Source: Candidatus Eiseniibacteriota bacterium (GTDB lineage Bacteria; Eisenbacteria; RBG-16-71-46; CAIMUX01; WJJG01). From it: a DNA stretch of 6,463 bases. Under the pieces are notes generated by a model that ran no database searches, was not told where the DNA came from, and worked only from the letters and a program-made list of their open reading frames with translations. Position numbers and translations under genes: made by a program. The stretch lies in NCBI GenBank assembly GCA_016867695.1, contig VGIY01000152.1:1-6463 (forward strand), written 5' to 3'. Shown in pieces: positions 1-6,415 of this stretch; position 1 is the stretch's first letter; each line of letters starts with the position of its first letter.

Positions 1-67
1 CCCGAACGGGGCGGCGACGCTCCGCGACCTGCCCGATCCGGTCGTGGCGGATGCTGGTGGTGGTCAT
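1..67 (-). CDS. 5' end of an unidentified gene (partial, runs off the left edge)
   Basis: The ATG at 67-65 opens a frame with no stop for the 22 codons available; it begins MTTTSIRHDRIGQVAERR. The start is well supported by AGGAGG at 78-73, which leaves five bases (GCGCC) before the ATG and is the best ribosome-binding site in the window. Too little protein is present to name a family; the visible part is polar and basic, with no signal peptide or membrane segment, so a cytoplasmic product is likely. It lies 214 bases beyond the peptidase stop, past a strong hairpin and next to its own promoter-like element, so it is probably a separate transcription unit on the same strand. Confidence concerns the existence of a gene start, not its function. 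Confidence 0.6.
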   Translation of the reverse strand, partial: MTTTSIRHDRIGQVAERRRPVR

Positions 68-72
68 GGCGC

Positions 73-78
73 CCTCCT
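73..78 (-). promoter_or_regulatory. Shine-Dalgarno sequence of the left-edge gene
   Basis: The minus strand reads AGGAGG followed by GCGCC and then ATG, a full match to the anti-Shine-Dalgarno core at ideal spacing. This decides the start of the partial gene. The other two genes in the window have only G-rich, weaker sites. Confidence 0.65.
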
Positions 79-85
79 GGGAACG

Positions 86-94
86 AGCATAGCA
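86..94 (-). promoter_or_regulatory. Possible extended -10 promoter element
   Basis: The minus strand reads TGCTATGCT, which fits the extended -10 form TG-n-TATnnT, with four of six matches to TATAAT in the hexamer. It is one of the few AT-containing spots in a very GC-rich gap and lies 18 bases before the ATG at 67. No convincing -35 hexamer lies 16-18 bases further upstream, as is common for extended -10 promoters. If it is used, transcription would start near position 79 and the leader would be only about 12 bases, with the Shine-Dalgarno at its very 5' end. Promoter consensus in this lineage is unknown to me, so this is tentative. Confidence 0.3.
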
Positions 95-122
95 GGACCG
101 GGGCAAGCCGGGCCAGCAGGGG

Positions 123-310
123 CGGCGGCGCAAGGACGGCGGGCCCTGAATCGACCCGCGCGCACGAGAGCGTCCGGCCCCGACCGGCGGCGCGAGGACG
201 GCGAGCCTCTCGGTCAGCGCACGCGCGCCGGATCGGCCGCCCCCCTGGGGGGCGGCGCTCTCCGCGCAAGGGGCCTTTCGGTCAGCGCACGCGCACGAGC
301 TTGTCCAGCC
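123..310. repeat. Three degenerate tandem repeat units spanning the gap and the 3' end of the peptidase gene
   Basis: Three related units can be aligned by eye at spacings of about 62-69 bases. The strongest match is between 203-226 and 271-294: 24 positions with two mismatches, including 17 identical bases (210-226 and 278-294). A second match joins 123-145 and 185-207: 23 positions with two mismatches. The outer units share CGCGCACGAG (159-168 and 290-299) and further scattered matches to about 179 and 310. The rightmost unit contains the final codons and stop of the peptidase gene, so the two left units look like decayed downstream copies of that 3' end. The region is GC-rich and of low complexity, which raises the chance level, but the 17-base identity is hard to dismiss. 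Confidence 0.55.
236..256 (-). terminator. GC-rich hairpin, probable terminator of the lipoprotein/peptidase operon
   Basis: A perfect inverted repeat: GCCGCCCCCC at 236-245 pairs with GGGGGGCGGC at 247-256 around a single central T, giving up to ten G-C pairs (a real loop would open one or two). It begins 25 bases past the peptidase stop codon, where a terminator is expected. No U-tract follows on the minus strand, so it is not a canonical intrinsic terminator. It could be a U-less terminator, a 3'-end stabiliser that blocks exonucleases, or part of the surrounding repeat array. The stem is symmetric and could act on either strand. Confidence 0.5.
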
Positions 311-3300
311 GCCGTTCGACCTGGCGGCCGCCCTCGTCCCAGAGGGTGAACTCGAAGAAGTAGAGGCCGTTGGCCACCGGGTCGCCGTCGGCGTCCCGGC
401 CGTCCCAGACGAAGTGGCGCCGGCCCTTCGAGGCGGGCATGTGCGGCAGGGCGAGGATTTCCCGCCCGCTGCTGGTGAAGAGCCGCAGGCGCGCGCGGCC
501 GGCGCCCGCGGTCAACCGGTAGGTCAGCGTCGACTGCTCGGCGAAGGGATTGGGGATCCAGGCCAGATCCTCGACGCGCAGCGGCACGACGCCGACGGGC
601 TGCGTCTGGCTCAGCAGCGTCAGCCACCCGCCCCCGTGCTGCGCGGCCTGGACCTCGAGCAGCACCGACGGCTCGGCCGCCGAGGGCAGGTCGCCGAAGC
701 GCAGCGTCCAGACCGCCGGACGCCCGGGCGCCTGATCGACCTCGGCGCGGGCGAGCGGCACGGGCAGGCCGTCGGCCAGCAGGCGCACATCCTCGGACTC
801 GATCAGCGCCGCGCAGCGGACCGTCAGCGCCAACTGCGCGGTGCTGCGGATGATCTCGCCGTCGGGCAGCGGCTCCAGCTCGCCGCCCTCCTGCTCGTAG
901 AGGGCCGCCGCGAAGGGCATTGATACCAGCACCTCGCGCCGCGCGCCGTCGTAGTCGCGGGCCTGCACGCGCAGCGCGTAGGGCCTGCGCTGCACCTGCG
1001 TGGCGTAGCGGATCAGGCTGCGGCGTCCATGGCGGTCGTCGATCGGCACCGGCACAAGGAGCTCGGGGGGGACGGCGCCGAAGTAGTCGCTGACCGTCAG
1101 CGGGCCGAGCGCGCTCTCGTCCTTGAGCTCGATCTGCACGATCAGCGAATCGTCGGACCGCGAGGAGGCGTACTCCCCTCCCGTCGAGGAGTCCCAGGGA
1201 TCACCGTTGAGCGTCAGGGCCACGGCGGGCGGGGCGGTGCCGATGCGCAGCGCCGGATCGCCCAGCAGGCTGTAGGTCAGCCGCTCGGGGAGCGTCGAGG
1301 GCAGCTTGCCCTTGGAGTGGGAGAAGACCTCGCCCAGCCGCCAGCGCCGCCGGCCGTGAGCGTCGGCGGGGGGATCGGGCAGGAGCGCCTGGAAGAACTT
1401 CTCCTCGTAGGTGTGGCCGATCAGCTCGTAGTCGGTCGAGGCGATCACGGCGATGCCGGCGCGTCCCTGGCCCTCGCAGCAGAAGAGCATGGCCTCGACC
1501 ATCGCGTCGCCGCGCCCCGGATCGGCCTCGTTGTGCGTGGCGAACTCCGCCAGGTGGCAGCCGAAGCCGAGGAAGACGAAGGGGCGGCCGACGTTGGTCA
1601 GCAGGCGGATGTCGTCCTTGCTTGCCGGGGCGTAGTACTGCTGGATGAACTCGTGGGCCAGCAGGTAGCGGTTCGAGTGCCCCTGATAGGCGTAGAAAAG
1701 CGCCCCGCGGTTGAGCTTGTCGATCAGCAGGTCGCGGACCACGGTCGAGCCGTACTGCGAGTTGAGCGAGTAGTTGAGCGTCACCGAGTAGTCCACCGGC
1801 ACGATGCGCCCCTGCGCGTCCCGCAGGCAGGCCTGCGGGTCGAGCGTGTCCGGCTGGCAGCGCCCCAGCCCGGGCACCGAGTCCATCACCGCGTTCAGGT
1901 AGAGCGAGTCGACGGTCAGGATGCTGAACAGCGGGTCGTTCAGCGCCAGATTGGCCGAGTTGCGCGTGATGCTCAGGAAGCGCCACTCACCCCCGCGGCG
2001 GCGATAGACGCCTCCGCTGCCGAGCGACGAGATCTCGCTGGAGAAGTCGTCGTCGGCGACGAACAGCAGGCGGCGGCGCCAGGGGGCCGTCTCGTCCCCC
2101 CGTTCGTAGGCCAGGACCTTGTCGACGAAGACGCGCGCCTCGGCCGGCGAGCCGCAGGGCACGCGGCCGACGTGCAGGTCGGGGGCGAAGCTGAGCGGCT
2201 CGTTCCAGGCCCCGCGCAGGTTGTCGGCGAACCAGTGGTCGCAGGTCACCAGCTCGGTCCCCGTGGCGCTGATGGCGTGGCCGGGGATCGTGATCGTGGT
2301 CACGAAGTTGGTGTCGGAGTTGGCCGCCGAGCGATCGACCGTGTACCCGGCCAGGTCGTTCGAGGCGTCGCCGAAGAGCAGCAGGTACTCGGGCGCCGGA
2401 GCGCTCGTGCGCCACATGTGGCGCAGCAGCCGCTTGATCGCGTAGGGGTGCCGCCGCCCGCCGCTGTAGGTGTCGAAGACGTTGCCCACGGGGGCGCGCA
2501 GGACGCGGTGCCCCTGGCTCTCCCGGTGATCGAGCAGCCGGTCTAGCTCGGCGGCGAAGCGCTCGTAGTAGACGGCGACGTAGTCCTCGCCGGCGAACTC
2601 CGCTAGGGGCGGCGCAGAGCGCAGGCGGATCCCGCGTGCGGGCACGCGCTCGAAGCGCCCGCCCTCGACGACCAGGATCTCGCAGCGCCCCGGCGCCGCC
2701 GGGCACTCGACCTGCAGCCTCAGGTCGTAGCTCTGCCGCGAGGCGTTCCCGACGATCTGCGCCGGATCGACGGCCAGGGCGACCGGCGCGCGCGGGTCGC
2801 CGACGTCGAAGACCTGCACCGCCTGGCTCGAGAGGTTGCGGACCAGCAGCTGCCGGCGCCCCTCGTGGCCGTCGAGCGGCGCCAGCAGCCTCTGCTCCTG
2901 AACCTCGAAGCGGCCGTCGAAGGTCGCCTCCACCCAGTCGATGCCGATGCCGAAGCCGTCGACATTGTCGATGCCGTCGCCGCGCCGCGGCAGGTAGATC
3001 TTCACGTAGTTGCGCCCGGCGCCGAAGGTGGAGTTGGGCAGCGAGCCGGTGTCGCCGCAGGCCAGCGCGTCGTCCACCGCGGGAACGACGTAGGGATTGC
3101 CCGGGAAGGCCCAGGTCGTGTCCCCCGGCGCCTCCGAACGGGAGAGCCAGAGCCGCGGGCGGTGGGGCGCGGTCGTCGAGTTGCCGACGTAGCCCTGGCC
3201 CTGCAGGTGGACGCAGACCTGGCTGACGCGAAACAGGGGCGGCAGGTCGAGCGGCACGACCTTGATCGGGCGCACGAGGCCGCTCGGCTCGCTCGGCACC

Positions 3301-4667
3301 GGATAGGTCCAGTTGTAGTGGTCGGTGCGGATCCCCTGCGGCCCGGCGCTCGGGCTGTTGACGTCGTCGCGGGCGAGGATCCACATGTAGTAGGTGTTCT
3401 CCTCGAAGCGCATCGTCCGCGTATAGGAAAGCAGCGGCACGAGCCCGGTCCAGTCATGCCAACCCGGGCGGGTCTCCATCGTCACCGCCGGGCCGGCACC
3501 GTGCACCAGCCAGTAGACGTTGGCGCGGCCGTAGCGGCGGTCCCCGGCCGTCAGGCCGAAGAAGTCCCAGGCGTCCTGCCCCTGGAAGAACAACGACTCC
3601 CCCTCCTCGAAGAGGCCGTCGCCATCCAGGTCGAGGGCCTGGTAGGCCACCGGCCACTCGCGGAACGGCGCCACCTCGTCCAGGTCGTCGAAGTCGCGCA
3701 CGACGAGCCGCAGCGAGTCCCAGGCGAGATGGGGGACGGCCAGCCCGGCGGCCCGCAGCTCGGCGAAGTCAACGCGGTAGAGACCCGTCCTGGGGATCTC
3801 GAGGCGCAGCTCGAGCGTCTCCTGCGGCGCCCGCGGCAACGGCCGGTCGGGCAACGGCCGCCAGGTGCGCATTCCGCGCGCGCTCTCGTAGTTGACGATC
3901 TCGCCGCGGAAGATCGCCTCCCAACCCGGCTCCTCGTGGAGATAGGACTGAACTCCGGGAGAGGGAGGCGCGGCGTCGGGAACGAAGTCGACGCGCACCC
4001 GCACGCTCGCGGCCCGCTGCAGCTCCCCGGCAGCGGGATCGTAGCGGACGAGCGCCACGGTCAGCGGAACGACCCGATAGTGGCGCCAGTCGTAGCTCCG
4101 GCCCACCTCGACGAGCTGCCGCGGATAGGGCGCCGGACCGGCGTAGATCGCCGCATCCTCGCGGTAGTCGAGCGACAGCCCGGGCAGGGCGGTTCCGCGG
4201 TCGGAGGCGCCAGTCCCGCTCACCTCCGCGGCGCCCTCCGCGGGCCCCCAGAGCGCCGCCGGTACCGGCAGCGGCCTGCCGATCGCGAGCGGCTCCCAGC
4301 GGACGCTCTCGATCCGGGCCTGCGCCCGCGCACCGGGCGGCAGCGCGACGAGGACTTCGGCGACGGATAGATCGGGCGCGCCCGGATCGCGGCGGCGATC
4401 GGCGCCGGGGACGACGATCTCGAGGTACTCGCGGCCCTGCTCGACGCGCGCCGCGACCGACGCCGGCGCGGGCGAGAGCTCGAAGACGACGCCCGTCGCG
4501 GACTGGGAGAGCGCCGTCGCCGGAGCGGCCCCCGCCGGCGCGCAGAGCGCGGCGAGAGCCCCGGCCGCCGCCGCGAGCGGGAGGCCGAACCTCCTCCGCG
4601 GGCCCCGACTCCTGCGGGCGGCGCCTCCGCCCGCCGCCGACGCCGCTCGCCTGCGCGCGCGGCTCAA
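282..4667 (-). CDS. Secreted C25-family (gingipain/PorU-like) cysteine peptidase with C-terminal FlgD-like Ig domain
   Basis: About 1461 residues (numbered from the TTG at 4667). Residues 1-26 are Arg/Ala-rich, 27-42 form a hydrophobic core, and AGA (45-47) or ATA (50-52) are possible signal-peptidase sites. A long beta-rich prodomain-like region follows, with a Ca-binding-type loop (346-357) and NVYWL (383-387). The peptidase domain spans about 695-1146: YLLLFGDAS (761-769), CDHWFAD (809-815), HVGRVP (832-837), the presumed catalytic His997 in YQGHSNRYLLAHE, Cys1037 in GFGCHLAEF, and SLLGDPALRIG (1133-1143). Beta domains follow, then a FlgD-type Ig module from about 1366 with NPF (1373-1375), WDGRDADG (1421-1428) and NGLYFF (1433-1438). 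The LGDPALR end of the domain and the GH...E / C...F blocks resemble PorU, the type IX sortase; the size and tail also suit a surface-displayed cargo protease. Start choice: TTG overlaps the upstream TGA as TTGA. A GTG at 4745 would add 26 residues but overlap the upstream gene by 82 bases. Family call is firm; sortase versus cargo is open. Confidence 0.88.
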   Translation of the reverse strand: MSRARRRAASAAGGGAARRSRGPRRRFGLPLAAAAGALAALCAPAGAAPATALSQSATGVVFELSPAPASVAARVEQGREYLEIVVPGADRRRDPGAPDLSVAEVLVALPPGARAQARIESVRWEPLAIGRPLPVPAALWGPAEGAAEVSGTGASDRGTALPGLSLDYREDAAIYAGPAPYPRQLVEVGRSYDWRHYRVVPLTVALVRYDPAAGELQRAASVRVRVDFVPDAAPPSPGVQSYLHEEPGWEAIFRGEIVNYESARGMRTWRPLPDRPLPRAPQETLELRLEIPRTGLYRVDFAELRAAGLAVPHLAWDSLRLVVRDFDDLDEVAPFREWPVAYQALDLDGDGLFEEGESLFFQGQDAWDFFGLTAGDRRYGRANVYWLVHGAGPAVTMETRPGWHDWTGLVPLLSYTRTMRFEENTYYMWILARDDVNSPSAGPQGIRTDHYNWTYPVPSEPSGLVRPIKVVPLDLPPLFRVSQVCVHLQGQGYVGNSTTAPHRPRLWLSRSEAPGDTTWAFPGNPYVVPAVDDALACGDTGSLPNSTFGAGRNYVKIYLPRRGDGIDNVDGFGIGIDWVEATFDGRFEVQEQRLLAPLDGHEGRRQLLVRNLSSQAVQVFDVGDPRAPVALAVDPAQIVGNASRQSYDLRLQVECPAAPGRCEILVVEGGRFERVPARGIRLRSAPPLAEFAGEDYVAVYYERFAAELDRLLDHRESQGHRVLRAPVGNVFDTYSGGRRHPYAIKRLLRHMWRTSAPAPEYLLLFGDASNDLAGYTVDRSAANSDTNFVTTITIPGHAISATGTELVTCDHWFADNLRGAWNEPLSFAPDLHVGRVPCGSPAEARVFVDKVLAYERGDETAPWRRRLLFVADDDFSSEISSLGSGGVYRRRGGEWRFLSITRNSANLALNDPLFSILTVDSLYLNAVMDSVPGLGRCQPDTLDPQACLRDAQGRIVPVDYSVTLNYSLNSQYGSTVVRDLLIDKLNRGALFYAYQGHSNRYLLAHEFIQQYYAPASKDDIRLLTNVGRPFVFLGFGCHLAEFATHNEADPGRGDAMVEAMLFCCEGQGRAGIAVIASTDYELIGHTYEEKFFQALLPDPPADAHGRRRWRLGEVFSHSKGKLPSTLPERLTYSLLGDPALRIGTAPPAVALTLNGDPWDSSTGGEYASSRSDDSLIVQIELKDESALGPLTVSDYFGAVPPELLVPVPIDDRHGRRSLIRYATQVQRRPYALRVQARDYDGARREVLVSMPFAAALYEQEGGELEPLPDGEIIRSTAQLALTVRCAALIESEDVRLLADGLPVPLARAEVDQAPGRPAVWTLRFGDLPSAAEPSVLLEVQAAQHGGGWLTLLSQTQPVGVVPLRVEDLAWIPNPFAEQSTLTYRLTAGAGRARLRLFTSSGREILALPHMPASKGRRHFVWDGRDADGDPVANGLYFFEFTLWDEGGRQVERRLDKLVRVR
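4664..4667 (-). promoter_or_regulatory. TTGA stop/start overlap (translational coupling site)
   Basis: On the minus strand the TGA stop of the lipoprotein gene (4666-4664) shares two bases with a TTG codon (4667-4665) in frame with the peptidase. This is a variant of the common ATGA overlap. The sequence just before it is GGGGGTGGGAG, a G-rich run that could serve as a weak Shine-Dalgarno. No other ATG, GTG or TTG lies in the peptidase frame between here and the hydrophobic core of the signal peptide, so the only serious alternative is the GTG at 4745. Ribosomes finishing the first gene would be placed to restart on the second, tying the amounts of the two proteins together. Confidence 0.55.
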
Positions 4668-6415
4668 CTCCCACCCCCGGCGGCCGGGGCCGCGCCGCCC
4701 GCCGGAGCGGCCGCCGCCGGCGGGCGGATCTCGAGCCTGCGCCACGCCTGCTCATGGACGACGATGCGGGTCGCTTCCCGCCGCTGGGCCAGCAGGACCT
4801 TGAACAGCGCGTCGGCCGCCTGCTCGCCGAGCCTCTCCATGACGGCGGTCGACACCTCCTCGAAGGGCGGCGTCCGGCCGTCCCAGGCCTCCTCGACGCG
4901 CAGCACGACGAATCCCGCTCCCAGCGGCAGCGGATCGGTGACCTCGCCGTCGCGGTGGCGGAAGAGCTGGCGCTCGAGGACGCCCCCGACCTGTCCCTCG
5001 GTGACCGTCAGCCCGGCCGGGAGGCTCACCTGCGCGCCGGGCAGCGCGGAGCGCGCCGCCGCCGTCGCTCGCGCCGGGTCGCGCGTCTCGCGCAGCAGCC
5101 GCTGCGCCACCAGGCCCTCGTCCCAGGTGGCCACGAGCACCTGCAGGCAGCGGCGCCGTGCGGGCTCGCGGAACTCGTCGGCGTGCTCCTCGTACCAGAC
5201 CCGCGCCTCCTCCACCGTCGGCCGCGAGCGGCTGGCCACCACGCGCGTGTAGAACTGACGCGTGTGGATCTGGCCCCGGCGCTTCTTCGCCTCCCACTGC
5301 AGATCGGGGTCCTTGTCGTATCCCCGGGCCCACGTCTCGGCGCGCTCGATGCGGTCGATCATGAGATCGCGCGCCAGGACGAGGACATCGTCGGGCGTCT
5401 CGAAGGTCGGCCAGGTGTGCTGCAGCTTGGACATCAGGTCGTCGAGGACCAGGATGGCGCTGACCGTGTCCGCGGAGGAGGAGGCGATCGCGCGCGACCA
5501 GTCCTCCTGCGGGATCGGGCAGTCGGGCCAGGGAACCGGATCCCTGGAGGGGCCATCGTCGTCCGCGCGGATGAAGCGACGGGGGATGTGGACGGTCGCC
5601 TCCCGCAGCAGTCGCGTCAGCCAGAGGACCTCGGGCATGTAGGTGCGGTACTGGTAGTCGCTCAGCAGACGGGCGTGATAGTCCTCGATGGCGATCCCGC
5701 CCCGCTCGATCTGGAACTTGCGGGCCAGCTCGTTGCGCACCCGGTCGAACTCGGGCCTCTCCGCGTTCGGCGCGCGCTCGAGCAGTTGCACGACCCAGAA
5801 TCGGCCCGGAACGCGCACCGGGCCGCCCACCTGATTCGGCTGCAGCTTCTCCAGGGCGTCGATCACCGCCTCGGGAGCGGTGAAGACCGATTGCCAGCCC
5901 TGCTCTCCGCCCCCGGCCGCCTGACCGGCCACGCGCTCGAAAACGGCCCCCTCGCGCACCGCCCTCACCGCGGCCTCGGCTTCGGCGGCCGTGCGGTAGG
6001 GGGCGGCCCGGAAGCGATAACGGGTGTGACCCTTGTCGTAGATCGCGCGCAGGTCGCGCTCGGAAGGATAGAGGTAGGCGCCGTAGCGATCCTGGCGCAG
6101 CCTCTGCATCATGACGTTCTCGAGGAGGTTGCGCGCCCGGTGCTCGAGCAGGGGGGTCCAGGGAATAGAGTCGGCGGCCATCTGCTCGACGAGCGTCTTG
6201 TCGATGTAGGTGCGCAGGAAGCGACGGGCCGAAGCGCTGTCCGGCCCGTACCCGGAGTCCCTCTGCGTCAGGATCTCGCCGAAGGCGCGCTGGAACTCGC
6301 CCAGGCGGATGGCTCCCGGGCCGACCTCGACGAGCACGGGATCGCGCTCTCCGGCGCACCCCCCGAGGAGCAGGAGAACCAGAACCCATCCCCACCCGGT
6401 CCGACGACCCTTCAT
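4664..6415 (-). CDS. Outer-membrane lipoprotein with SurA-like region and two degenerate parvulin-type PPIase domains
   Basis: 583 residues from the ATG at 6415. Residues 1-19 are a lipoprotein signal (basic MKGRR, hydrophobic VLVLLLL) ending in a lipobox LGGC with Cys20; Ala at +2 does not match the inner-membrane retention signal, so the outer membrane is likely. Residues 29-125 are helical and SurA-N-like. A first parvulin-like domain spans about 131-214, with an A-E-A-rich helix, EGAVFERVA (155-163), QGW (172-174) and FWVVQLLERAP (206-216). A second spans about 418-512, following VEEARVWYEEHADEFREP (401-418), with RRRCLQVLVAT (420-430), EGQVGGVLE (473-481) and GFVVLRVEEAWDG (501-513). The family's first active-site His (H-x-x-LV) is Ala/Pro in domain 1 and Gln425 in domain 2, and the closing His of the FGYHI-type motif is also absent. 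It may therefore be a chaperone rather than an active isomerase. The Pro/Ala/Gly tail (565-583) is low complexity. Upstream, a GGGGGC run about 5 bases before the ATG is a modest ribosome site. It is the first gene seen of a coupled pair with the C25 peptidase. Confidence 0.85.
   Translation of the reverse strand: MKGRRTGWGWVLVLLLLGGCAGERDPVLVEVGPGAIRLGEFQRAFGEILTQRDSGYGPDSASARRFLRTYIDKTLVEQMAADSIPWTPLLEHRARNLLENVMMQRLRQDRYGAYLYPSERDLRAIYDKGHTRYRFRAAPYRTAAEAEAAVRAVREGAVFERVAGQAAGGGEQGWQSVFTAPEAVIDALEKLQPNQVGGPVRVPGRFWVVQLLERAPNAERPEFDRVRNELARKFQIERGGIAIEDYHARLLSDYQYRTYMPEVLWLTRLLREATVHIPRRFIRADDDGPSRDPVPWPDCPIPQEDWSRAIASSSADTVSAILVLDDLMSKLQHTWPTFETPDDVLVLARDLMIDRIERAETWARGYDKDPDLQWEAKKRRGQIHTRQFYTRVVASRSRPTVEEARVWYEEHADEFREPARRRCLQVLVATWDEGLVAQRLLRETRDPARATAAARSALPGAQVSLPAGLTVTEGQVGGVLERQLFRHRDGEVTDPLPLGAGFVVLRVEEAWDGRTPPFEEVSTAVMERLGEQAADALFKVLLAQRREATRIVVHEQAWRRLEIRPPAAAAPAGGAAPAAGGGS

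Noticed and set aside
44..349. 101-codon plus-strand frame over the intergenic gap
   Set aside because: Low-complexity Ala/Gly/Arg translation, crosses the hairpin and repeats, and runs antisense into the peptidase 3' end. No ribosome-binding site was seen.
1029..2546. 505-codon open frame on the plus strand opposite the peptidase gene
   Set aside because: It lies antisense to the conserved catalytic domain. Its translation is Arg/Val/Gly/Ala/Gln-rich with no recognisable fold, as expected from a high-GC codon pattern read on the other strand.
1987..3384. 465-codon minus-strand frame inside the peptidase gene, shifted in frame
   Set aside because: Arg/Ala/Pro/Gly-rich shadow of the real frame, with no motifs. 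I also considered a frameshift in the peptidase gene, but the main frame is continuous and keeps family motifs from end to end.
2865..4370. 501-codon open frame on the plus strand opposite the peptidase prodomain
   Set aside because: Same reasoning: no domain, signal or credible family, and the opposite strand has clear C25 features throughout.
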